Source of the DNA: an uncultured Lachnospiraceae bacterium
GTDB taxonomy: Bacteria > Bacillota > Clostridia > Lachnospirales > Lachnospiraceae
Direction of reading: 5' to 3'
NCBI GenBank assembly: GCA_900555195.1
Contig: USKC01000066.1
Span: 1 to 12,023, forward strand
DNA: 12,023 nucleotides
Shown here: positions 1 to 5,996 of the stretch, piece after piece
Layout of the letters: each line of letters begins with the position of its first letter
Numbering within the stretch: position 1 is the stretch's first letter
Notes under the pieces: model-generated
The model's input: only the letters and a program-made list of their open reading frames with translations
Told to the model about the DNA's origin: nothing
Database searches by the model: none
Program-made: the position numbers and the translations under genes

Positions 1-82
1 GCCGGGACAGAGGGAGACCCGGATGGGGCTGACGCCGGAGGGCGGAGCATATGCGGAGGGCGGAGCAGCAATGTTCTCTGCA
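1..82. other. GC-rich non-coding edge downstream of map
   Basis: This stretch lies just past the map stop codon and continues out of the window. It holds the 13-base duplication described separately and a weak inverted repeat: CCGGG at 2-6 can pair with CCCGG at 18-22 across an 11-base loop. Read on the minus strand this could be part of the transcript end of map. No T-run follows inside the window, so I do not call a terminator. I see no complete gene here. Confidence 0.4.
37..67. repeat. Two tandem copies of a 13-base GC-rich unit
   Basis: GGAGGGCGGAGCA occurs exactly at 37-49 and again at 55-67, an 18-base period with a five-base spacer between the copies. The bases before the first copy (31-36, GACGCC) extend a motif that recurs, inverted, at 11979-11996. 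The unit sits right behind the map stop codon, so it may belong to a dispersed intergenic repeat family. The exact duplication is seen directly; the family membership is inferred. Confidence 0.6.
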
Positions 83-955
83 TCAATGAGCCAGGACTTC
101 ACAGCCGTCCTCTGTGACGAGGACCATGGTCTCCCACTGTGCGGAGGGCTTCCCGTCCTCCGTATAGATCGTCCACCCGTTTCCATCATCCACATAGATG
201 TCAGCGCTTCCCATGTTAATCATGGGTTCAATGGTGAAAATCATCCCCGGAACCATCAGCATCTCCGTCCCGGCAGGGGCCACATAGCTGACGAAAGGAT
301 CCTCGTGGAATTCCAGCCCGACCCCGTGGCCGCCGATGTCCACCACCACGCTGTATCCGTTTTCTTTGGCATGGCGGTTCACCGCATCTGCCATATCTCC
401 GAGGAATCTCCAGGGCTTCACCTGTTCGATCCCTTTCTCCATACATTCCTTTGCTACCCGTACCAGGCGAAGGTTCTCCTCCTTCACGCTGCCGATGCAG
501 AACATGCGGGAGGAATCTCCATAAAACCCATGATAGATCGTGGAAACATCCACGTTGATGATGTCTCCATCCTTGAGCACATCCTCCTGGCTTGGAATGC
601 CGTGGCAGACCTGGCTGTTGATGGAGGTACATACGCTCTTCGGAAATCCCTCATATCCGAGCGGTGCGGGGATCCCGCCCAGTTCACGGGTTTTCGTATC
701 CACCAGGCGGTCAATTTCCGCGGTTGTCATCCCCTCCCGGATATGCTCCGCCACATAGTCAAGCACTTCCGTATTGATCCTGCCGCTCTCCCGGATGCCC
801 GCTATCTGCTGCGGATTTTTAATCATATCATGGGTGGGCACAATATGTCCTTCCAGTTCAAAATGCCGGATCTTTTCATCGAATGCCTCATGACATTGTT
901 TGTACTTTTTGCCGCTCCCGCACCAGCAATGATCATTTCTTCCCAATTTTTCCAT
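83..955 (-). CDS. map: Type I methionine aminopeptidase with N-terminal SEC-C zinc knuckle
   Basis: This cytoplasmic metalloprotease removes the initiator methionine from nascent proteins at the ribosome. The 290-residue product starts with a SEC-C motif (C10, C12, C21, H22), which probably binds zinc and is common on clostridial MetAPs. The catalytic pita-bread domain follows, from about residue 44 to the end. All five expected metal ligands are visible: D136 in NVDVS, D147 in GDSS, H210 in GGHGVG, E243 in TIEPM and E275 in QWETM. The supporting histidines H118 (CHGIP) and H217 (FHEDP) are also present. The length is about 40 residues above the plain enzyme, which the knuckle explains. It begins 21 bases after the ABC-F gene on the same strand and is probably cotranscribed with it. 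Nothing suggests damage. Confidence 0.97.
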   Translation of the reverse strand: MEKLGRNDHCWCGSGKKYKQCHEAFDEKIRHFELEGHIVPTHDMIKNPQQIAGIRESGRINTEVLDYVAEHIREGMTTAEIDRLVDTKTRELGGIPAPLGYEGFPKSVCTSINSQVCHGIPSQEDVLKDGDIINVDVSTIYHGFYGDSSRMFCIGSVKEENLRLVRVAKECMEKGIEQVKPWRFLGDMADAVNRHAKENGYSVVVDIGGHGVGLEFHEDPFVSYVAPAGTEMLMVPGMIFTIEPMINMGSADIYVDDGNGWTIYTEDGKPSAQWETMVLVTEDGCEVLAH

Positions 956-976
956 TCTATTCCCAGTCCTTTCCGC

Positions 977-2902
977 TTATCCTTCCGTCTGTTCTGCAAT
1001 CCTCGCAGCCAGCTCCTCCAGGTACATCCAGCGTTCCATTTTCTCTTCCAGAAGGCTTTCCGTCTCCTCCTTCTGCGCGGTCAGTTCATTCAGCTTCACG
1101 AAATCCGTCGCCGCTGCCGCAATCTGGCCGTCCAGCGCCTCGAGCCGTTCTTCCAGCCCGGCTATGTCCGCCTCGATGGTTTCATAATCCCGCTGCTCCT
1201 GGAAGGTGAACTTCAGCTTCTTGGATTTCAGGTGTTCCGGCTTTCCCTTCTTTCCTGTCTCCGCACGCATCTCCCGCTGCTGCGTGGCTCCCCCTTCATT
1301 CCCCCGTCCCGCCGTGCCTTCTTCAGAACGCTCCTGCCAAACGCGCAGGGCATAATCCGTATACCCTCCTTCATACTGCCTTAACCGGCCGCCTTCTTCA
1401 AACGCAAAAATCCGTTTCACCACACGGTCCAGGAAGTAACGGTCATGGGATACCACGATCACGATCCCGTCAAAACTGTCCAGATAATCCTCCAGAATGG
1501 TCAGGGTCGTTATATCCAGGTCGTTGGTCGGCTCGTCCAGGATCAGCACGTTCGGCGCTTCCATCAGCACCCGCAGCAAATTCAGCCGCCGCCTTTCCCC
1601 TCCGGAAAGCTTGCCAATCAGCCCGTATTGCTCTTCCCCGGGAAAAAGGAATCGCTCCAGCATCTGGGATGCGCTGACGCTCCCTTCCGGCGTCCGGATA
1701 TATTCCGCCGCATCCCGGATATAATCGATCACCCGCATGGCCGGATCCATCTTTGGCTGACGCAGTTTCACCGTTCCTGCTGCCTCCTCCTGCTCTTCAG
1801 CAGCATCCGCCCGTTCCGGCTCCTGCCCGGAAAACGCCCCGATTTCCTGTGCATAATATCCGATCCGAATGGTCTGTCCCACTTCTATCCGTCCGGAATC
1901 CGGCTGGATCTGACCGGTCAGCATCCGCATCAGCGTGGTCTTGCCGCAGCCGTTGGGCCCGATGAATCCCACTCTGTCCTGTTTGAGAAATACATAGGAA
2001 AAATCCTGGATCAACATCCTTTCCCCATATGCCTTGCTGATATGGGACAATTCCACTGTGGTGCGCCCCATCCGGGAAGATACGCTGGAAAGCTCCACCG
2101 TTCCGCTCTGGGAGACGCCTTCCCGGTTCTTCAATTCTTCATACCTCTGAATCCTGGCTTTCTGCTTCGTGGAACGCGCCCTGGCTCCCCGCTGCATCCA
2201 GGCCAGTTCCTTTCTGAGGATCGAGCGCCGCTTCCGCTCCGATGCTTCGGCCATCTCTTCCATCTGTGCCTTCTGCTCCAAATAGGCTTCATAGTTGCCC
2301 GGGAAGGAACAGATGGCCCCACGGTCGATCTCCACAATCCGCTCCGTCACGCTGTCCAGGAAATAGCGGTCATGGGTCACCATCACGAGCGCTCCCTTTC
2401 TGCGCTTCAGGTAATCTTCCAGCCAGTCGGCAGCCGCATTATCCAGATGGTTGGTTGGCTCGTCCAGCAGGAGAATATCCGCGTCGGACAGAAGAACCGC
2501 CACCAGAGCGAGTCGTTTTCTCTGACCTCCCGAAAGCGTCCCGCAGGGCGCATCAAAATCATCCATGCCAAGCCTGCTGAGCATGCTCTTGGCCTCCGCA
2601 GAAGTCTCCCATTCATTTCCTTTTGTCCGGTTCTGCTTCAGCACCGCCTGCAGAACGGTTTCCTCCGGTTCAAAAACAGGCTGCTGCGGCAGATAGCGGA
2701 TCACCACATGGTTCGCCGCCGTCACCTCTCCCGCATCCGGCTCCTCCAGCCCGGCGATCATCTTAAGGAGCGTGGACTTCCCAGCCCCGTTCAGGCCGAT
2801 CACGCCCACCTTCTCCCCTTCCTGAAGGTAGAAAGAAGCATCCCTGAAAAGTTTTCTCTCCCCATATGCCTTTGCGATATTTTCCAACGTCAGAATGTTC
2901 AT
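977..2902 (-). CDS. ABC-F family ATPase, Uup/YfmR-like ribosome-associated factor
   Basis: This is a soluble tandem ATPase without membrane segments, of the ABC-F type that acts on ribosomes rather than in transport. NBD1 has Walker A at 36-43 (GLNGAGKS), signature LSGGQ at 123-127, Walker B ending D147-E148 and switch H177. The interdomain linker (about 210-270) carries the RGARARSTKQKARI stretch typical of Uup and YfmR. NBD2 has Walker A at 315-322, LSGGE at 432-436, D456-E457 and H486, plus SASQMLERFLFP before the signature. A basic segment leads into a C-terminal coiled coil (about 566-640), also Uup/YfmR-like. Members of this group help ribosomes stalled on difficult sequences; that role here is inferred. 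An acidic insertion (about 359-375) precedes the NBD2 helical region. GGAG lies five bases before the ATG. Both ATPase sites look intact. Confidence 0.93.
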   Translation of the reverse strand: MNILTLENIAKAYGERKLFRDASFYLQEGEKVGVIGLNGAGKSTLLKMIAGLEEPDAGEVTAANHVVIRYLPQQPVFEPEETVLQAVLKQNRTKGNEWETSAEAKSMLSRLGMDDFDAPCGTLSGGQRKRLALVAVLLSDADILLLDEPTNHLDNAAADWLEDYLKRRKGALVMVTHDRYFLDSVTERIVEIDRGAICSFPGNYEAYLEQKAQMEEMAEASERKRRSILRKELAWMQRGARARSTKQKARIQRYEELKNREGVSQSGTVELSSVSSRMGRTTVELSHISKAYGERMLIQDFSYVFLKQDRVGFIGPNGCGKTTLMRMLTGQIQPDSGRIEVGQTIRIGYYAQEIGAFSGQEPERADAAEEQEEAAGTVKLRQPKMDPAMRVIDYIRDAAEYIRTPEGSVSASQMLERFLFPGEEQYGLIGKLSGGERRRLNLLRVLMEAPNVLILDEPTNDLDITTLTILEDYLDSFDGIVIVVSHDRYFLDRVVKRIFAFEEGGRLRQYEGGYTDYALRVWQERSEEGTAGRGNEGGATQQREMRAETGKKGKPEHLKSKKLKFTFQEQRDYETIEADIAGLEERLEALDGQIAAAATDFVKLNELTAQKEETESLLEEKMERWMYLEELAARIAEQTEG

Positions 2903-2945
2903 TCAGTCTCCATTTCAAAACATATCTTTTTTCTTTTCCTGAGAT

Positions 2946-2974
2946 ATCATATACTTTCTGGGCGGGATTTGCAA
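2946..2974 (-). promoter_or_regulatory. Sigma-A-type promoter for the ABC-F/map operon
   Basis: On the minus strand TTGCAA (2969-2974) and TATGAT (2946-2951) are separated by 17 bases. That gives four of six and five of six matches to the housekeeping consensus. Transcription would start near 2939, leaving a leader of about 37 bases with GGAG in front of the ATG at 2902. It lies in the 173-base gap after the zinc-ribbon gene, so the ABC-F/map pair need not depend on that gene's transcript. Confidence 0.6.
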
Positions 2975-3075
2975 GGATGGGGAAGCCGCATTGCCATACA
3001 TTCTGTTCGTGGGACGAAAGGCTTCCCTTCCGGCTAAAGATGCTGCATGCGCACATGCTTCTCAAAGCCTGTATT

Positions 3076-4224
3076 CTATCCCTGATACCAACACCCATCT
3101 TCCATCCAGAAATAATAATTTGTATTATCCAGACTCATTTCTAAACCCGCCAGGTTCCCATTTTCCATAAAAGTTAAATACATATATATGTTATTTAATA
3201 AGTCTGTCCCTTCGCCCGGCCAGCTTATCCAATAACTGTCTCCCCATTCGTTCTTCTCCCACTGCATATCATTTTCTTCAGAACGCTCATAACTGCTCTC
3301 TCTGAAATACTGAATTCCATCTGAAAATAATGGTTCAGCGTCATAAGCCTGCGATGTTCTGTAAGACTTTGCTATAGGCCTGGAAGTACCTACGTCAAAT
3401 GTCGTTTGTTCACTGTATTCCTCATGTATTTCTTCTATCTCCGTAAGCTGGAAGTTCCCATCATAATTTGCTCTGTGCCAATCTCCTTCCTCCCCTTCTC
3501 CTCTATAACTACATATAATATTGATAGAACCCTTATTTATAAAGACATCCACCGCTGCCAGTTCGGTTCCTTCAAATGTGCTATAAAACTGCAAGGTCTT
3601 GAAATCTCCCTCCCCCCAGGATATGCTCTCTGCCTGTTTTCCATCCAGTATCGCAGGATCAAATTCCAAAGGGAATTCAAACAGATACGTCTCCACATCC
3701 AAATCTGCAACTTCTTCCTCTTTGCTTATTCCTGGGCTTGAAAGTTCCCACATTCGCTCCAAATTCTCTGGAATCTCTATTTGTCTTCCTCTTGAATCAT
3801 ATGTAACCAGCATCTGTCCTTCCCTCTTTATATCAGGAAGTCCAACTGCCACAGGATCTTTTACTTGCTGAACATTCTCTGGAAGAAAAGATGCATTATC
3901 TCCCCCATTTATTTCATCTTCTTCTATTTCGGCTTTTTCTTCCTCCTGGCTTTCAGCAGAAACCATTTCCTCATGTTCCATCATAGCCTGCCATCCTCCC
4001 CGCCGATATACAGACAGACTGACTGTAATAACGCAGACTGTTGCAATAAGAACAAAGGCCCCTATCCCTATTCCCCATTTTTTTAAATTTCTTCTTTTTG
4101 TATCTTTCTTCTCTTCTATAGTCTCTTGCTCCGCCCTCCCTTCTTTTTCACTTTTTGTCTTTGTCCCGCAATATGGACAAAAAATAGCGTCCCCAATGTC
4201 TTTTCCACACATCTTGCAATACAT
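3076..4224 (-). CDS. Membrane-anchored zinc-ribbon protein of unknown function
   Basis: I do not recognise a named family beyond its modules. The 382-residue product starts with a zinc ribbon (C3, C6, C16, C19, two CxxC pairs). A charged linker, one transmembrane helix (about 51-72), an acidic segment (about 82-110) and a large mixed C-terminal region follow. The latter is rich in aromatic and acidic residues and has no catalytic motif I can name. The expected topology is ribbon inside and C-terminal region outside. I chose the ATG at 4222-4224 because GGAGGGAG ends five bases upstream. An ATG 15 bases earlier keeps the frame but overlaps this binding site and has none of its own. Sensing, envelope surveillance or lipid/wall binding are all possible; none is shown. 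The gene is visibly AT-richer than its neighbours, which may point to recent acquisition or weak expression. Confidence 0.85.
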   Translation of the reverse strand: MYCKMCGKDIGDAIFCPYCGTKTKSEKEGRAEQETIEEKKDTKRRNLKKWGIGIGAFVLIATVCVITVSLSVYRRGGWQAMMEHEEMVSAESQEEEKAEIEEDEINGGDNASFLPENVQQVKDPVAVGLPDIKREGQMLVTYDSRGRQIEIPENLERMWELSSPGISKEEEVADLDVETYLFEFPLEFDPAILDGKQAESISWGEGDFKTLQFYSTFEGTELAAVDVFINKGSINIICSYRGEGEEGDWHRANYDGNFQLTEIEEIHEEYSEQTTFDVGTSRPIAKSYRTSQAYDAEPLFSDGIQYFRESSYERSEENDMQWEKNEWGDSYWISWPGEGTDLLNNIYMYLTFMENGNLAGLEMSLDNTNYYFWMEDGCWYQG

Positions 4225-4229
4225 ATTTT

Positions 4230-4237
4230 CTCCCTCC
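4230..4237 (-). promoter_or_regulatory. Ribosome binding site that fixes the start of the zinc-ribbon gene
   Basis: GGAGGGAG on the minus strand ends five bases before the ATG at 4224. Its first G is the last base of the alternative upstream ATG at 4239-4237. If translation began there, the site would be inside the coding region and the upstream codon would have no binding site, so the downstream start is preferred. Confidence 0.75.
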
Positions 4238-4320
4238 ATGTTAACATTTGTTTATTCTTTTTTTCTCTTACTGTCTGTTATCTGCCCATTCCTGCTTACT
4301 ACTGATTGTATCAATTCGAT

Positions 4321-4350
4321 ATTATAACACAACTAAAACATATATGTTAC
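4321..4350 (-). promoter_or_regulatory. Extended -10 promoter for the zinc-ribbon gene
   Basis: The minus strand reads TGTTATAAT (4321-4329), a perfect -10 with the TGn extension. GTAACA (4345-4350) matches four of six -35 positions at an 18-base spacing. Transcription would begin near 4314, giving a leader of about 90 bases. A second weaker pair, TTGTGT (4327-4332) and TACAAT (4305-4310) with 16 bases between, overlaps it. The -35 region overlaps the end of the 29-codon frame, so reading of that frame could affect this promoter. Confidence 0.55.
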
Positions 4351-4436
4351 ATACACGTCACAGCTGCTTCCGCAGTAATCACAAATTCATTCATATTTGC
4401 TGCATTACTTGCCAAATAAGATAGATATTCTTTCAT
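4347..4436 (-). CDS. Possible 29-residue peptide upstream of the zinc-ribbon gene
   Basis: A short frame runs from ATG at 4434-4436 to TAA at 4347-4349. It begins MKEYLSYLASN and ends AEAAVTCM. The main support is its ribosome binding site: GGGAGG ends five bases before the ATG, better than most sites here. The peptide is mildly amphipathic, has one cysteine two residues from the end and no basic cluster, so it does not look like a classical signal peptide or toxin. It could be a leader peptide, a small regulator or partner of the neighbouring membrane protein, or a chance frame. No promoter is evident upstream. I recognise no family. Confidence 0.4.
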   Translation of the reverse strand: MKEYLSYLASNAANMNEFVITAEAAVTCM

Positions 4437-4497
4437 CTCTACCTCCCTAGAAAGTTCTTAAATTTCTTTTAAAACCCCCCTCTTCCCTCCCATTCCA

Positions 4498-4506
4498 TGC
4501 TATAGT
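4498..4506 (+). promoter_or_regulatory. Extended -10 promoter for the SIMPL/DUF3842 operon
   Basis: TGCTATAGT combines the TGn extension with a five-of-six -10 box. There is no good -35 at 16-18 bases upstream, which is usual for extended -10 promoters. Start of transcription would be near 4513, just before the leader hairpin at 4520-4550 and about 54 bases before the ATG. Confidence 0.45.
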
Positions 4507-4519
4507 AAAATCAGTCTAT

Positions 4520-4550
4520 CAAAGGCCGGCATTCGCATCCGGCCGCTTTG
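4520..4550 (+). promoter_or_regulatory. Leader hairpin directly before the SIMPL gene binding site
   Basis: CAAAG and GCCGG in the left arm pair with CCGGC and CTTTG in the right arm, leaving a two-base bulge. An alternative core is GGCCGG with CCGGCC across a nine-base loop. The hairpin ends at 4550, and the AAAGGAGG binding site starts at 4551. No T-run follows, so it is not a plain terminator. It may stabilise the message or tune translation. Confidence 0.45.
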
Positions 4551-4566
4551 AAAGGAGGAAGTTTTG

Positions 4567-5325
4567 ATGAAAAAGAAACTGTTCGTAGCGCTGCTGGCTG
4601 CAGGCGCGCTTATGCTCGGCGCCTGCCAGAATGGAGGAGCAGCAGCCACAGCCGCGTCCCCCGCCGAAGAAGCCGCGCAGCGGCAGACCGTCACGGTTAA
4701 CAGTACGGAATCCGTCACCGTCGTGCCGGATATCGCTGAGATCGTCTATTCCATTGAGACGCAGGAAGCGGACGCGCAGACCTGTCAGCAGAAGAACTCT
4801 GAAGAAACGGACAAAGTGGTGGCCATGCTGAAGGAACTGGGTGTGGAAGAATCTTCGATTCAAACCACCGGATATTATCTCAATCCCAGGTATGACTGGA
4901 GCACCAACACACAGGTCCTGATCGGATATGAGGCTGTTACAACGCTTACCGTCTCCGATCTGCCCCTGGATCAGACCGGTTCCATCCTGTCCGCATCCGT
5001 AGAGGCAGGTGTGAACAATATCCAGTCCATTTCCTATCTGTCCAGCCAGTATGATGCTTCTTACCAGGAAGCGCTGTCTCTGGCTGTAACCGCAGCACAG
5101 GAAAAGGCGCAAGCCATGGCCGCTGCAGGCGGATTTGAGCTGGAAGGCATCTCCACCATGCAGGAGACCAGCAATTATACAGAGGCCAGATACAATGACA
5201 CCGCAGCCGCGCAGATGTATTCTTCCACGGAGGCCAGCGATGAGAAAAGCGCCACGATTATGCCCGGAGAACTTGAAGTTGAGGCCTCCGTTGTGGTAGA
5301 ATTCATCATGCGGCCTACATCATAG
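4567..5325 (+). CDS. SIMPL-domain (DUF541) lipoprotein
   Basis: The 252-residue product has a lysine-rich start, a hydrophobic stretch and lipobox LGAC with C20, so it should be a lipoprotein on the outer face of the membrane. A short Ala-rich linker leads into a SIMPL/DUF541 domain from about residue 40 to the end. It contains the family-like phrases TVTVNSTESVTVVPDIAEI, GYEAVTTLTV, and a late AQEKAQAMA helix followed by a beta-rich tail. SIMPL proteins are linked to envelope stress tolerance, but their molecular activity is unsettled. AAAGGAGG ends eight bases before the ATG at 4567. A TTG three bases earlier is in frame but less likely. DUF3842 follows after 26 bases, probably in the same transcript. 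Confidence 0.9.
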   Translation: MKKKLFVALLAAGALMLGACQNGGAAATAASPAEEAAQRQTVTVNSTESVTVVPDIAEIVYSIETQEADAQTCQQKNSEETDKVVAMLKELGVEESSIQTTGYYLNPRYDWSTNTQVLIGYEAVTTLTVSDLPLDQTGSILSASVEAGVNNIQSISYLSSQYDASYQEALSLAVTAAQEKAQAMAAAGGFELEGISTMQETSNYTEARYNDTAAAQMYSSTEASDEKSATIMPGELEVEASVVVEFIMRPTS

Positions 5326-5351
5326 ACGGGCCGCAGAAGTGGTGAACAGAG

Positions 5352-5768
5352 ATGAAAATCGTAATTATCGACGGACAGGGAGGCCGCATGGGAAGCCTCC
5401 TGTGTGAAAAGCTGAAAAAAGCGGCGCTTCCCGGTGTCGAACTCTATGCCATCGGCACCAACAGCACAGCAACCGCAGCCATGCTGAAGGCAGGGGCTGA
5501 TTATGGGGCCACTGGTGAAAACCCGGTGCTGGTCGCCTGCCGGGATGCGGATTATATCATCGGTCCCTTAGGCATCCTTGCCGCCGATTCCCTGCTGGGA
5601 GAGGTCACTTCTTCCATGGCGGTGGCCGTGGGAAGGAGTAAGGCGCAGAAAATTCTGCTTCCCGTCAATCGCTGCAACCAGCATGTGGTGGGCGTGCAGA
5701 ATTATTCCATGGCGCAGCTGGCGGAACAGGCAGTCGCAGATCTGCTTTCTTTTATTCAGGAAGCCTGA
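5352..5768 (+). CDS. DUF3842 family protein with Rossmann-like nucleotide-binding start
   Basis: This is a small soluble 138-residue protein without signal or membrane segment. It opens with MKIVIIDGQGGRMG, a beta strand and glycine-rich turn like the dinucleotide-binding fold of DapB-type reductases. The phrases GTNSTATAAMLKAGADYGATGENP, read here as two adjoining halves around residue 45, and LPVNRCNQHVVGVQ near 111-124 are characteristic of DUF3842. It is far shorter than DapB and lacks a catalytic domain, so it may be a nucleotide sensor or accessory protein; that is inference. The ribosome binding site is weak (GGTG/AGAG). It follows the SIMPL gene by 26 bases and precedes the terminator at 5844, making it the last gene of its operon. 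Confidence 0.88.
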   Translation: MKIVIIDGQGGRMGSLLCEKLKKAALPGVELYAIGTNSTATAAMLKAGADYGATGENPVLVACRDADYIIGPLGILAADSLLGEVTSSMAVAVGRSKAQKILLPVNRCNQHVVGVQNYSMAQLAEQAVADLLSFIQEA

Positions 5769-5807
5769 TCCTTTGCCTTCACAGCTCCTTCCGGGTGGGA
5801 AATAGAA

Positions 5808-5856
5808 CCGTTCAGAAGAAATAGGAGCGTCCAGAGGAAATATGGCCGTTCAGATA
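5808..5856. repeat. Imperfect 19-base tandem repeat before the terminator
   Basis: CCGTTCAGAAGAAATAGGA (5808-5826) is followed at once by GCGTCCAGAGGAAATATGG (5827-5845), with 14 of 19 positions equal. A third start, CCGTTCAGA, lies at 5846-5854 and then merges into the terminator stem. The unit is short, so chance remains possible, but the constant spacing suggests local duplication. Confidence 0.4.
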
Positions 5857-5866
5857 CGGCCGTTTT
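5844..5866 (+). terminator. Intrinsic terminator of the SIMPL/DUF3842 operon
   Basis: GGCCGT (5844-5849) pairs with ACGGCC (5856-5861) across the loop TCAGAT, followed by TTTT at 5863-5866. It lies 75 bases after the DUF3842 stop codon. The stem is short but GC-rich, and the T-run is modest, so a second terminator just downstream may be needed for full release. Confidence 0.55.
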
Positions 5867-5889
5867 CATAAAACCGCTATAAATAAAAC

Positions 5890-5946
5890 AATGGACATGA
5901 AAAAACGGGCTCTGCGTTTTGCCAGACCCGTTATTTCATGTCCATT
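5890..5946. terminator. Long bidirectional terminator hairpin between convergent operons
   Basis: The 20-base arms 5890-5909 and 5927-5946 are complementary except for one position, around a 17-base loop that can pair partly. On the plus strand TTTT ends the right arm (5945-5948). On the minus strand the stem is followed by TGTTTTATTTA. It can therefore stop both the plus-strand DUF3842 operon and the minus-strand operon ending at 5997. Its 20-base stem is longer than usual for an intrinsic terminator and could be an RNase III target. Confidence 0.75.
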
Positions 5947-5996
5947 TTAACATATGATATAAAACTGCTTTCCCGTCTCTTTCCGTTTCCCGCTTC

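Larger units (their letters stand above)
4240..4563. other. AT-rich divergent intergenic region
   Basis: This 324-base gap separates the minus-strand zinc-ribbon gene from the plus-strand SIMPL operon. It holds a promoter before the zinc-ribbon gene (4321-4350), a possible second -10 at 4305-4310, the 29-codon minus-strand frame (4347-4436), an extended -10 for the SIMPL gene (4498-4506) and a leader hairpin (4520-4550). A pyrimidine-rich run lies at about 4467-4496. I found no clear promoter for the short frame. Confidence 0.6.

Noticed and set aside
23..1384. 453-codon open frame on the plus strand across the end of the ABC-F gene and map
   Set aside because: It is antisense to two clear genes, shows no domain and has long His/Leu/Arg/Phe-rich stretches expected from reverse reading of GC-biased codons.
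1445..3037. 530-codon plus-strand open frame
   Set aside because: It lies antisense to the ABC-F gene, whose ATPase motifs are intact. The frame also crosses that gene's promoter and has no recognisable domain.
2985..3075. Terminator after the zinc-ribbon gene
   Set aside because: The only compact hairpin, GCATG with CATGC near 3046-3060, is not followed by a T-run.
4347..4436. AgrD-type or RiPP precursor
   Set aside because: A single cysteine near the end is not enough. There is no leader-like motif, and no AgrB, radical-SAM enzyme, cyclase or transporter gene nearby.
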